Of a stretch of 35,203 nt of DNA, positions 16,814 through 25,038 are shown piece by piece; the stretch's first letter is position 1, and each line of letters starts with the position of its first letter. A model generated the notes under the pieces. The model ran no database searches, was not told the origin of the DNA, and worked only from the letters and a program-made list of their open reading frames with translations. A program made the position numbers and the translations under genes. Location: positions 1 through 35,203 of the forward strand of contig JBAJNM010000016.1 in NCBI GenBank assembly GCA_036881865.1. The letters run 5' to 3'. This DNA comes from Parvularculales bacterium. GTDB taxonomy: Bacteria > Pseudomonadota > Alphaproteobacteria > JAPOUT01 > JBAJNM01.

Positions 16814-17248
16814 CTATGCAGCACCGGAGTGCCGGTGGGTTGAATTATGGGACGCGATTTCAGTATCCTGTCCATAGGATATTTCAATCGTATGACCGTC
16901 AGGGTCGCGTATCAACGCCCAATAGCCTACCGGCGGTCCGTAATCTTCAGGGCCGGAAACGAGAACATCATCACCTTTGGCATCATCGCACAACCGGTCA
17001 ACCTCGGCGCGGGAGGGACATGCAAACCCCAAATGAGAAATAGGCTGAAGCGGGACAACTTTTTCCGCTTCAATCAGCACTAAAAGAAATGGCCGCCTGC
17101 CGTCGTCCAGCCACACAACCCGCCGGTCCGTGGTGCTGTCCACACGCTCATCTACCAGCGAGAGGGCACCATAGTGTTCATAAAATGAACGACTGGCCCC
17201 CGCATCCCGCACCGTAAGAGCAATATGGGTAAAGCCCCTATCGGTCAT
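16814..17248 (-). CDS. VOC-family protein (glyoxalase/dioxygenase superfamily)
   Basis: The 144-aa protein has two beta-alpha-beta-beta-beta halves. The first starts FTHIALTVRDAGASRSFY (6-23) and the second begins ISHLGFACPS near residue 70. The end has the typical ALIRDPDGHTIEISYG segment with the metal-binding Glu. Metal-ligand candidates are His8, His72 and that Glu. The family includes glyoxalase I, extradiol dioxygenases, fosfomycin-resistance proteins and methylmalonyl-CoA epimerase; this one cannot be placed further. AGGAGG lies 5 nt before the ATG. Location between a thiolase and the FadB-like gene in one transcription unit suggests an acyl-CoA or aldehyde substrate, by inference only. 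Confidence 0.88.
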   Translation of the reverse strand: MTDRGFTHIALTVRDAGASRSFYEHYGALSLVDERVDSTTDRRVVWLDDGRRPFLLVLIEAEKVVPLQPISHLGFACPSRAEVDRLCDDAKGDDVLVSGPEDYGPPVGYWALIRDPDGHTIEISYGQDTEIASHNSTHRHSGAA

Positions 17249-17279
17249 AAACGCCTCCTGTCCTGTCTTGCCTGCCTGA

Positions 17280-18488
17280 TCAAACCCTTTCTATAATGGT
17301 GGCGGTTCCCATACCTGCTCCAACGCACAAGACAGCAAGAGCCGTGTTTAAGTCGCGCCGTTCCAATTCGTCCAGAACAGTGCCTAAAATCATAGCTCCC
17401 GTAGCCCCCAGAGGGTGACCCATGGCGATGGCCCCTCCATTGACATTAACTTTGTCGTGGTCAAGTTCCAGAACTTTCATAAAGCGTAGCACAACACTGG
17501 CAAATGCTTCATTAAGTTCGTACAACTCAATGTCGCCAGCTTGCATGCCGGCACGCTTAAGAGTTTTTTGGGCTACATCTCCAGGCCCTGTAAGCATGAT
17601 GCAAGGTTCAGAGCCGATAGAAGAAAACGCCCGGATACGTGCGCGGGGTTTCAGACCCTGAGCCTCACCGGCTTCTTTGGTCCCCAGCAATATGCCTGCC
17701 GCACCATCTACAATGCCGGAAGAATTGCCTGCATGATGCACATGATTGAGTTTTTCAATATCGGGATAACGCTGAATGGCAACATCATTAAAGCCAGAGA
17801 GGGCTCCCATTTCCGCAAAGGAGGGAGTAAGAGCGGCAAGAGATTGCATAGAGGCTTCAGGGCGCATGTGTTCGTCGCGATCCAGCACCGTTAGGCCATT
17901 GACATCCTTAACGGGCAAGATGGAGTCAGCGAAATAACCCTGCTCCCATGCGTGGGCCGCCCGCTTCTGGCTTTCTACGGCGTAGGCATCCACATCATCG
18001 CGGCTAAACCCATCACGGGTGGCAACCAAATCGGCGCTTACACCCTGAGGTGTGAAATAGGACCTCATGGCAATAGAAGGATCTGATGACCACGCCCCGC
18101 CGGAGGCTCCCATGCCGACCCTCGACATAGACTCGACGCCGCCCCCTATGGTCATGTCCGATTGACCCGACATCACCTGTGCGGCGGCCATATTGGTGGC
18201 CTCCAAACCGGAGGCGCAAAAGCGGTTGATCTGGACACCTGCCGCGGTTTCCGCATAATTGGCATTCAAAACGGCGATGCGGGCGATATCGCCGCCCTGC
18301 TCGCCGATCGGGTCCACACAGCCAAACACCACATCATCCACTACGCTGGTATCCAGTTCATTGCGATCCCGCAGTCCTTTCAGCACCTGAGTACCAAGTT
18401 CCAGAGCGGTAATATCGTGCAAAGCGCCATCTTTCTTCCCGCGCCCACGGGGGGTGCGTACATGGTCGTAAATATAGCAATCCGTCAT
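17280..18488 (-). CDS. Acetyl-CoA C-acyltransferase (thiolase), second copy
   Basis: Numbering from the ATG at 18488 (402 aa), the nucleophile is Cys91 (INRFCASGLEATN). The remaining motifs are NEAFAS, the active-site His in AMGHPLGATG, and the Cys in CVGAGMGTA near the C-terminus. I chose this start because AGGAGG lies 6 nt upstream and the protein then begins like other thiolases (MTDCYIYDHVRTPRGRG); the frame extends 28 codons further up. It is the first gene of the minus-strand unit thiolase, VOC, FadB-like, hydrolase. With the FadB-like enzyme it probably forms the functional equivalent of FadA with FadB. A small hairpin (GGTGC, AAA, GCACC) flanked by T-runs lies in its leader near 18515-18535. 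Confidence 0.95.
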   Translation of the reverse strand: MTDCYIYDHVRTPRGRGKKDGALHDITALELGTQVLKGLRDRNELDTSVVDDVVFGCVDPIGEQGGDIARIAVLNANYAETAAGVQINRFCASGLEATNMAAAQVMSGQSDMTIGGGVESMSRVGMGASGGAWSSDPSIAMRSYFTPQGVSADLVATRDGFSRDDVDAYAVESQKRAAHAWEQGYFADSILPVKDVNGLTVLDRDEHMRPEASMQSLAALTPSFAEMGALSGFNDVAIQRYPDIEKLNHVHHAGNSSGIVDGAAGILLGTKEAGEAQGLKPRARIRAFSSIGSEPCIMLTGPGDVAQKTLKRAGMQAGDIELYELNEAFASVVLRFMKVLELDHDKVNVNGGAIAMGHPLGATGAMILGTVLDELERRDLNTALAVLCVGAGMGTATIIERV

Positions 18489-18726
18489 GAAATTCCTCCT
18501 CAGCATTTTTTGGGGTGCAAAGCACCATAGGTTTTTTGGGTGTGGAGCCTCCAGCTTCTTCTGCGGTTGCAAGCCCCGGGCGGGGGTGTTCTCTCTATTC
18601 TATCTCTTTTTATGAAAAAGTCACTCCGCAGGTTTTTCCCTATGCAACCCTATGCAAATCAGGACTATCTGTGCTAGTCCCAATTATTGCGCCGGTTTAC
18701 CGCATTAAGACACCGGGGTGTTCCTC

Positions 18727-19656
18727 ATGCAGATTTATCTGCCCATTGCCGAATTGCCGCTTCATGTCCTTTTGCCTTTAGGACTGGGGGCTGTGGTCGG
18801 CTTTTTGTCCGGTATGTTTGGGATAGGGGGCGGATTTCTTATGACGCCGCTCCTGATATTTTCCGGCATTCCTCCGGCTATTGCTGTGGCCACCGAGGCC
18901 AATCAAATCACCGCCTCGTCGGTTTCCGGCATGATTGCCCATTGGCGCAGACGGGCAGTGGATTTCAAAATGGGAAGCATCCTGATGGTCGGCGGCATCG
19001 GCGGGTCGGTGGTGGGGGTGAGTCTGTTTCGGGAACTTCTCCGGACGGGTCAGGTGGATTTAATGGTTTACCTAACCTATGTGGTGCTTCTGGGGGGGGT
19101 CGGTTTTTTAATGATGGTTGAGAGCGTCCGCAGTCTGTATGCCGCCCGCACCGGACGGCCTCGTCCGGCACGGCGCGCCGGACAACATAATTGGATTCAT
19201 GGCCTGCCTTTTAAGATGAGATTTCATCGCTCACGGCTTTATATCAGTGTTATTCCACCACTGGTTCTTGGGTTTGTGGTTGGGTTGTTGGCGGCCATCA
19301 TGGGCGTGGGAGGAGGCTTTATTATGGTTCCGGCTATGATTTATTTGCTTCGGATGCCCACCATGACGGTTGTCGGTACGTCATTGTTTCAGATTATTTT
19401 TGTTACGGGGTTTGTGACCATTCTCCATGCCGTTGAAAATCAGACGGTTGATGTGGTGCTGGCGCTTTTGCTGATTATAGGCGGTGTGATTGGGGCGCAA
19501 TTTGGAGTGCGTGCAGGGGAGAAACTTCGGGGGGATCAATTACGCGGTCTTTTAGCTTTGGTGGTGCTAGGTGTTTGTGCGCGGTTTGTTTATGATTTAA
19601 CGGTTGAACCGGTGAGCCTTTATTCCATTGCGCCCTTTATGGGGGGTAATCAATAA
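18727..19656 (+). CDS. TSUP (TauE/SafE) family permease
   Basis: The 309-aa membrane protein has the duplicated TSUP layout. Each half starts with a Gly-rich re-entrant motif: GFLSGMFGIGGGFLMTPLL near residue 30 and GLLAAIMGVGGGFIMVPAM near residue 195. About eight membrane segments flank a basic cytoplasmic loop (residues 140-165, Arg-rich). Family members export sulfite, sulfonates or other sulfur anions. I start at ATG 18727 because the protein then begins MQIYLPIAEL as in its homologues; a GTG at 18718 is possible. The next gene (TIGR02186) overlaps by 1 nt. That pairing is common in Alphaproteobacteria and suggests a joint transport unit. Confidence 0.9.
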   Translation: MQIYLPIAELPLHVLLPLGLGAVVGFLSGMFGIGGGFLMTPLLIFSGIPPAIAVATEANQITASSVSGMIAHWRRRAVDFKMGSILMVGGIGGSVVGVSLFRELLRTGQVDLMVYLTYVVLLGGVGFLMMVESVRSLYAARTGRPRPARRAGQHNWIHGLPFKMRFHRSRLYISVIPPLVLGFVVGLLAAIMGVGGGFIMVPAMIYLLRMPTMTVVGTSLFQIIFVTGFVTILHAVENQTVDVVLALLLIIGGVIGAQFGVRAGEKLRGDQLRGLLALVVLGVCARFVYDLTVEPVSLYSIAPFMGGNQ

Positions 19657-20489
19657 TGTTGTTGGTGAGGTGTGGCCTTTTTGCGACGGTTCTTTTTATA
19701 TCTTTGGCGATGGCCGGGGGAGGGGGTGTCCGGGGGCAGGGACTGGTAACGGATTTATCTGAACGTTTGATTTCCGTTTATCCTAGTTTTTCGGGTGCCG
19801 AGATTTTGATTTTTGGGGCTGTTGAGGCACCTCTTGGAGATGTAGTGCGGGAGGGGGGTGATTTTTCATGGGGTGCCATGGCAGAACGCGATATAGTGAT
19901 TGTGGTGCGGGGACCTCAAAAACCGGTGATTGTGCGCCGTAAATCTCTTTTTGCAGGCATCTGGGTCAATACGGATTCTGTCGTTTTTGATAAGATTCCC
20001 GGCTATTATGCCGTGATGAGTACAAGACCTCTGGAGGCCATAGCCTCGCCTGTCGCTCTGCAACGTTATGCTATCGGTATGAATCATTTGCCTTTGGACT
20101 CCGGTGCTCTTTTACCGGAACGCAATACAGAAAACCCCAATAGCGAAAACTTAAGGCCGTGGACGAACGCTATTGTTCAAAGCAACAAAGAGCAGGGGTT
20201 GTACACAGAGACCTCCGGCAACATCACTCTTCTGGGTAATACTGTGTTTCATGCAACGCTCAACCTGCCGGCCAATGTGCCGGTCGGCAATTATGTAACA
20301 GAGGTTTATATGCTCCGTGATGGGGTTGTGGTGGATGCGCAAAGCTCACCCCTTTATGTGAGCAAGGCCGGTTTTGAGCGTGCCATTTTTCGTCTGGCGT
20401 ATCAATGGCCTTTACTCTACGGCATCGGTGCTGTTCTTATAGCATTGGTAGCAGGGTGGTTGGCCTCTGTCGTGTTTAATCGTCCATAG
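19656..20489 (+). CDS. TIGR02186 family periplasmic, membrane-anchored protein
   Basis: The 277-aa protein has an N-terminal signal sequence (hydrophobic residues 5-20, then a Gly-rich stretch) and a C-terminal membrane span near residues 250-270 (LLYGIGAVLIALVAGWLAS). The middle is a beta-rich domain with SGAEILIFGAV and IVIVVRGPQKPVIVRRKS, typical of this uncharacterised family. It should sit on the outer face of the inner membrane. Start and upstream stop overlap (TAATG), so it is coupled to the TSUP permease. The function is unknown; an accessory role in periplasmic handling of the exported sulfur compound is an inference from pairing alone. An alternative is a structural partner of the permease. 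Confidence 0.85.
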   Translation: MLLVRCGLFATVLFISLAMAGGGGVRGQGLVTDLSERLISVYPSFSGAEILIFGAVEAPLGDVVREGGDFSWGAMAERDIVIVVRGPQKPVIVRRKSLFAGIWVNTDSVVFDKIPGYYAVMSTRPLEAIASPVALQRYAIGMNHLPLDSGALLPERNTENPNSENLRPWTNAIVQSNKEQGLYTETSGNITLLGNTVFHATLNLPANVPVGNYVTEVYMLRDGVVVDAQSSPLYVSKAGFERAIFRLAYQWPLLYGIGAVLIALVAGWLASVVFNRP

Positions 20490-20527
20490 TTATTTAGAAC
20501 ATAATTGTTTAGAAAAAAGACGCCGCC

Positions 20528-21313
20528 ATGGAAGAAATATTTATTGCCCATATCATTGCTACCGGGGGTGGACTTATCAGCTTTCTCTCTCCGTGTGTGT
20601 TGCCTTTGGCTCCCGCGTATTTGTGTTTTGTAGCCGGAATATCGCTGGAGGACATGGATCTGATGGAAAAGGGGGAAAGGGCAGAGGAGGCAAAACTCCG
20701 GTTAGATGTGGTGGTGAGCGCTGTTTTTTTTGTGCTCGGGTTTTCAACAATATTTATAGCCTTAGGGGCTACGGCAGCGGCGATGAATCCTTTGATTTTG
20801 GAGCACAAAATCTGGCTGGAGAAAGTAGCCGGTGGCGTTATAATTTTGTTTGGGTTGCACATGATGGGTTTGTTGCGGATTGGATTTTTGAATCGCGACA
20901 TTCGCTTTAATCAACCTTCCGTTAATCTTGCCGATAAACAAGAAAAACAGAGTCTCATGCATATGGGGAGTGCCTATGTTTTGGGGCTGGCGTTTGCGTT
21001 TGGGTGGACACCCTGTATAGGCCCCATTCTGGCAACGGTTTTAACGGTCGCCGCCGGTCAGGATAGTTTGGGTGAGGGGGTTTCTTTGTTGACGGCATAT
21101 TCTTTCGGGCTCGGCTTGCCTTTTATTGCGGCAGCGCTGGGCATTAGCAAATTGTTGCATTTTTCCCGCCAATTTCGTCCATATTTACGAACGCTGGAGA
21201 TTGTAACCGGCGGTCTTTTAGCGGTAACGGGACTTTTGATTGCTACCGGTCTGCTGGAGCGGTTGGCGTGGGCGCTGATTGAGTATTTTCCTGTTTTGGG
21301 AAACATAGGATAG
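20528..21313 (+). CDS. ccdA: CcdA-type thiol-disulfide electron transporter
   Basis: CcdA carries reducing power from cytoplasmic thioredoxin across the inner membrane, usually for cytochrome c maturation or periplasmic thiol repair. The 261-aa protein has six hydrophobic segments and the two conserved cysteines in matching membrane positions: Cys23 (FLSPCVLPLAPAYL) and Cys163 (GWTPCIGPILATV). A charged cytoplasmic loop spans residues 42-60. No thioredoxin domain is fused, unlike DsbD. It lies 38 bp after the TIGR02186 gene on the same strand. No ccm or cyc genes are nearby, so its partner may be in the TSUP/TIGR02186 pathway or elsewhere. The symbol is used in the family sense. Confidence 0.9.
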   Translation: MEEIFIAHIIATGGGLISFLSPCVLPLAPAYLCFVAGISLEDMDLMEKGERAEEAKLRLDVVVSAVFFVLGFSTIFIALGATAAAMNPLILEHKIWLEKVAGGVIILFGLHMMGLLRIGFLNRDIRFNQPSVNLADKQEKQSLMHMGSAYVLGLAFAFGWTPCIGPILATVLTVAAGQDSLGEGVSLLTAYSFGLGLPFIAAALGISKLLHFSRQFRPYLRTLEIVTGGLLAVTGLLIATGLLERLAWALIEYFPVLGNIG

Positions 21314-21346
21314 TATGAACTCAGTAGATGCACAGAGTGATAAAAA

Positions 21347-22240
21347 ATGACTTCTATGTTTCGGAATGACCTCCTAAAGGGCAAACGTATTCTGGTGACC
21401 GGTGGCGGTACGGGTCTTGGCCGCGAGATGGCGGAAGACTATTTACGACTGGGGGCAACGGTTTACATCTGCGGGCGGCGTCAGCAGATTCTGGATGACA
21501 CGGCGGCGGAACTCATAGGGCGTCACGGAGGTGAGGTGAAAACCCATGCTGTCGATATTCGGGTTGCGGGCGCTGTAGATGATATGATTGAAACTATCTG
21601 GAATGACGGTGGCCCTCTTACGGGGTTGGTCAATAATGCGGCAGGAAATTTTATCAGCCGGACGGAAGATTTAAGCCCGCGGGGGTTTGATGCTATCGCC
21701 AACATTGTTTTTCATGGGTCGTTTTATGTCACCCATGGGTGTGGTACACGCTGGATCAGAGATGGTGTGGGGGGTAGCGTTATCTCTATTCTGACGACGT
21801 GGGTATGGACAGGTGGTCCGTTTACAGTGCCGTCTGCCATGTCCAAGTCTGCTCTTAATATTATGACGAAATCTTTATCTGCCGAGTGGGGGCGTTATGG
21901 TATTCGGCTGAATGCTATAGCGCCCGGGCCGTTCCCCACCAAGGGGGCCTGGGAGCGGTTGTCTCCGGGTCAGGCGACAGATGGTAGCGATACTGCCACG
22001 CGGGATATTCCGCTTGGCCGTGTCGGGGAGATGGAGGAGTTGCGCAATCTTGCTACGTTCTTAATGGCAGACGGGTGTGACTACCTAACCGGCCAGACTA
22101 TCGCCATTGACGGTGGAGGTCATTTGATTAACAGCGGTAGTTTTTCACGGCTGTCCGGTCTGAGTGATGAGGACTGGACTAATATCCGCGAGACCATTCG
22201 TGAAACCAACGAAAAAGACAAAGCTAAACGCAGCGTTTGA
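21347..22240 (+). CDS. 2,4-dienoyl-CoA reductase (SDR, mitochondrial DECR type)
   Basis: This SDR reduces 2,4-dienoyl-CoA with NADPH, a step needed for polyunsaturated fatty acids. Evidence for the subtype: TGGGTGLG (about 19-26), NNAAGNF, the region PSAMSKSALNIMTKSLSAEW where Ser replaces the Tyr of the usual YxxxK, PGPFPTKGAWERL (like the PIKTKGAFSRL of mammalian DECR1), and a C-terminal tail (SDEDWTNIRETIRETNEK) also present in DECR1. The classical bacterial enzyme FadH is an unrelated FMN/Fe-S protein. ATG 21347 overlaps by 4 nt an 11-codon ORF beginning at 21315; ATG 21356 is another possible start. It ends the plus-strand unit 18727-22240 and is functionally linked to the dienoyl-CoA isomerase at 10859. 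Confidence 0.9.
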   Translation: MTSMFRNDLLKGKRILVTGGGTGLGREMAEDYLRLGATVYICGRRQQILDDTAAELIGRHGGEVKTHAVDIRVAGAVDDMIETIWNDGGPLTGLVNNAAGNFISRTEDLSPRGFDAIANIVFHGSFYVTHGCGTRWIRDGVGGSVISILTTWVWTGGPFTVPSAMSKSALNIMTKSLSAEWGRYGIRLNAIAPGPFPTKGAWERLSPGQATDGSDTATRDIPLGRVGEMEELRNLATFLMADGCDYLTGQTIAIDGGGHLINSGSFSRLSGLSDEDWTNIRETIRETNEKDKAKRSV

Positions 22241-22275
22241 TCGTCTTTTTGTTTGCTTAAAGGTCAACATACTCC

Positions 22276-22911
22276 CTATTTATTGAGAGAGTGAACGGCT
22301 ATCTGAACGTTTGCCACAATATCCGGACCGGCTTTAGCAGGCGAACCGGCATCAAAAGGCGGCTCGGGATCGTATTCAATAGAGAGTTGAATGGTCTTGG
22401 CTATTTCTTCATTTGTTAGTCTGGCGGCTAACAGAAGGGCCATATCGATACCAGCAGAAACACCGGCGGCGGTAATAAGACGTTCGTGTTCTACAACCCG
22501 GCGCTCCGTGTAACGTGCACCAAACTGCTCAAGTTGTTCGCGGCTGTTCCAGTGAGTCGTAGCTTCAAGCCCCTGCAATAACCCCGCCGCAGCCAGGAGC
22601 AGACTGCCCGTACATACCGAGGTAGTATAGCGGGTCGTTTGGTGGAGTGCCGCAAGCCGTGCAAGCAGAGTTTTATCTTTCACCAGAGGACGCACACCAA
22701 AGCCACCCGGGATAAGCAACACGTCAACGTCCTCAAGGTTTTGGATATCTGTGTGGGGCGTTAGGGTTACACCAGATATGGATGTGATAATTGGACTCAT
22801 CGAAGGTGCAAACAGGATAATTTCCGCCTTCGGTAACCGCGAGAGAACCTCCAGAGGTCCAAGCAGATCTAAAACTGTAATATCGTCAAAAATCAAACAT
22901 GCCAAGCGCAT
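22276..22911 (-). CDS. DJ-1/PfpI family protein, isonitrile hydratase-like
   Basis: The 211-aa protein has the DJ-1/PfpI fold with the nucleophile elbow Cys100-Thr101 (TTSVCTGSLLLAAAG), PGGFGVRPL (68-76), and Asp15 in FDDITVLDLLGPLEVL. This Asp/Cys/Thr set resembles isonitrile (isocyanide) hydratase, which turns an isonitrile into an N-substituted formamide. Other members are glyoxalases, deglycases or chaperones, so the substrate is not certain. Its ATG overlaps the stop of the quinone oxidoreductase gene by 1 nt (TAATG), so the two are coupled. It converges on the dienoyl-CoA reductase gene. Confidence 0.88.
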   Translation of the reverse strand: MRLACLIFDDITVLDLLGPLEVLSRLPKAEIILFAPSMSPIITSISGVTLTPHTDIQNLEDVDVLLIPGGFGVRPLVKDKTLLARLAALHQTTRYTTSVCTGSLLLAAAGLLQGLEATTHWNSREQLEQFGARYTERRVVEHERLITAAGVSAGIDMALLLAARLTNEEIAKTIQLSIEYDPEPPFDAGSPAKAGPDIVANVQIAVHSLNK

Positions 22912-23933
22912 TAATGTGCCTTCTCCTGTTCGCGGTCCATCATTACAACTATTTTGCCGATAGCTTGGCGGGTTTCCAAAAGGCGCATAGCATCTACAGC
23001 TTGTTCTAGTGGAAAACGCGCACCAATGTAAGGGCTTATTTTGCCTTCCGCAGCCCAGCCATCAATGGTAGCGATGTTTTGTGCACCCGCCTGCGGGTCA
23101 CGCCGGCCATATTCTCCAGCGCGAACCCCTACAATAGAAAACCCCTTAATAAGAGGTATGTTCACAGGTGCTACAGGAATACGTCCACTGGCAAAACCTA
23201 CCACCAAAAGACGTCCGTTCCAGCGTATGCATCGCAGAGACTCGTCAAACACATCACCACCAACCGGATCGTAGATAACATCGGCCCCCTGACCGTTTGT
23301 TAGTTCCAGAACCTGTTCACGAAATCCGTTTGTAACATTCACCACCGCATCTGCGCCCCGCGTTTTAACCACAGCGAGTTTGTCATCTGATGCTGAGGTT
23401 GCTATCACCCGTGCGCCTAAAATCTTACCTACCTCTACAGCCGCCATGCCAACACCTCCGGCAGCGCCATGGACTAAGAGGTTCTCGCCAGCCTGTAAAC
23501 TACCCCGACACACCAGCGATACATAAGCCGTCAAATAGGCGGTACCATAGGCAGCACCCTCTGCAAAGGTGAGGCCTTGCGGTAGAGGCCGCACAGCTCC
23601 GGCGCGAACATTGGTAGCCTCAGCAAAGCCGCCAATACCTAGTCCGGCGATTATTTTATCACCGACATTAAAACCGGAGACCTCTGCGCCTACTTCTGTT
23701 ACAACTCCTGTGCCCTCCATGCCGGGTACAAAAGGTAAAGACGGTTTGTGTTGATATTTGCCCTGAACCATCAACAGGTCAGGAAAATTAACGGATGCCG
23801 CCTTGAGGTTAATCTGCACCTCTCCTGTTTTCGGAGGTGGCAGGCTTATGGTTTCACACCGGGCTATTCCGATGTCGTTTGATAATTCACGAACCATAAT
23901 CGCCCGAATAGACCTAGCTTTGGCATCACTCAT
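22911..23933 (-). CDS. NADPH:quinone oxidoreductase-like MDR enzyme
   Basis: The 340-aa protein is a zinc-free medium-chain dehydrogenase/reductase. It has ASVNFPDLLMVQGKYQ (46-61), PGMEGTGVV, the nucleotide-binding HGAAGGVGMAAVEVGK (about 154-169), and YDPVGGDVFDESLRC. Zinc-ligand cysteines of alcohol dehydrogenases are absent. The family reduces quinones or alpha,beta-unsaturated carbonyls with NADPH. The start lies 3 nt after the esterase stop and uses a GGAG inside that gene's end. The three-gene unit esterase, oxidoreductase, DJ-1 protein looks like a small detoxification or catabolic cassette. Confidence 0.9.
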   Translation of the reverse strand: MSDAKARSIRAIMVRELSNDIGIARCETISLPPPKTGEVQINLKAASVNFPDLLMVQGKYQHKPSLPFVPGMEGTGVVTEVGAEVSGFNVGDKIIAGLGIGGFAEATNVRAGAVRPLPQGLTFAEGAAYGTAYLTAYVSLVCRGSLQAGENLLVHGAAGGVGMAAVEVGKILGARVIATSASDDKLAVVKTRGADAVVNVTNGFREQVLELTNGQGADVIYDPVGGDVFDESLRCIRWNGRLLVVGFASGRIPVAPVNIPLIKGFSIVGVRAGEYGRRDPQAGAQNIATIDGWAAEGKISPYIGARFPLEQAVDAMRLLETRQAIGKIVVMMDREQEKAH

Positions 23934-23936
23934 AAT

Positions 23937-24986
23937 TTACATAGCCGCTCCGCTCAATACACGGCGAACATCATCAACGATTTCAAGACAAGCTGTGCGC
24001 GCTGCTGGGATAACTCCCGTCATGGCCGTAAAGCCATGGGCTAACCCATCATAGCAACGCTCCGTTACCGGAACACCGGCCTCTGCGAGGGCTTCAGCAT
24101 ATGCGTGTCCCTGATCGCGGAGGGTATCAAAACCCGCCGTTATAACAACCGCTGGTGCAAGACCGGTCTTATCGGCAAACTTAAAAGGCGAAGCCCGTAC
24201 ATCACTGGCTTCATCGGGTGCATTGAGATAATGGCCGATAAACCAGTCCATTAATTCTCGCGTTAGGGGTTGAATGTTGGCACAACTATCCAGAGAACCT
24301 CCCTGAGCTGTCATATCTACTACCGGATAAATTAAGAGTTGCAACTGAGGCAGGGGGCCGTTTGTCGCTTTCATTTGCTGAGCGAGGACAGCGCTGAGAT
24401 AGCCGCCTGCGGAATCACCTCCTACGCCAAGGCGTGTTGTATCAATACCTAAACTCTCTCCGTGAGACGTAAACCATCGCCATGCGGCAAGAGCATCTTC
24501 CACCGGAGCAGGGAAGGAATGTTCCGGAGCAAGGCGGTAGTCTACCGAAGTCACAGCAAGTTCTCCACGGGCAGCCAACATGGAGCAAAACACATGGCAA
24601 GTATCAAGGTTGCCGATTACGCATCCGCCCATGTGAAAATATAATAGTCCGGGTAGTTGTCCGGCGATATTCGTAGGACGATAAAGTCGCACCGGAAGAG
24701 ATCCCCCGGGCCCTTCTATTGAACTCTGGGTTATGGTCACGCCGCGTTCAGGCTTATCGGCTAACATCTCAAGGCCCGTTTGCATCGCCGCCCGCGCCTC
24801 GGTTGGTGTCATGGTTGCTAACTGTGGTCCTCGGGCTGACTGTACGCCTAAGAACTGAGCCCGTACATCTTGCTTTCGATCATCAACGACAATCGGCACG
24901 CCACCGGCCATTTTGAGTATTATGTTGTCCGGCAAGCGCAGTATTGTTCGCGCTACCGCTCGTTCTATTGTCGCCTTGAAGCTCAT
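23937..24986 (-). CDS. Alpha/beta hydrolase, hormone-sensitive lipase family esterase
   Basis: The 349-aa enzyme belongs to the HSL (bacterial family IV) esterases. The oxyanion motif is HMGG at 118-121 in place of the usual HGGG, the nucleophile is Ser192 in GGDSAGGYLS, and YRLAPEHSFPAPVEDA (150-165) is the typical following block. The acid lies in TAGFDTLRDQG and the His in GLAHGF. The N-terminal 90 residues form the cap. It should hydrolyse short acyl esters. AAGGA precedes the ATG. It is the first gene of the unit with the quinone oxidoreductase and DJ-1 protein and is divergent from the MATE gene. Confidence 0.92.
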   Translation of the reverse strand: MSFKATIERAVARTILRLPDNIILKMAGGVPIVVDDRKQDVRAQFLGVQSARGPQLATMTPTEARAAMQTGLEMLADKPERGVTITQSSIEGPGGSLPVRLYRPTNIAGQLPGLLYFHMGGCVIGNLDTCHVFCSMLAARGELAVTSVDYRLAPEHSFPAPVEDALAAWRWFTSHGESLGIDTTRLGVGGDSAGGYLSAVLAQQMKATNGPLPQLQLLIYPVVDMTAQGGSLDSCANIQPLTRELMDWFIGHYLNAPDEASDVRASPFKFADKTGLAPAVVITAGFDTLRDQGHAYAEALAEAGVPVTERCYDGLAHGFTAMTGVIPAARTACLEIVDDVRRVLSGAAM

Positions 24987-25038
24987 GATGCGTTCCTTAT
25001 GGCTTTATTTCTTTGTGACCCTATATTATAGGGGTCTT

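Noticed and set aside
20509-20901. 130-codon minus-strand frame
   Set aside because: Lies wholly opposite ccdA, whose Cys motifs and membrane segments are clear.
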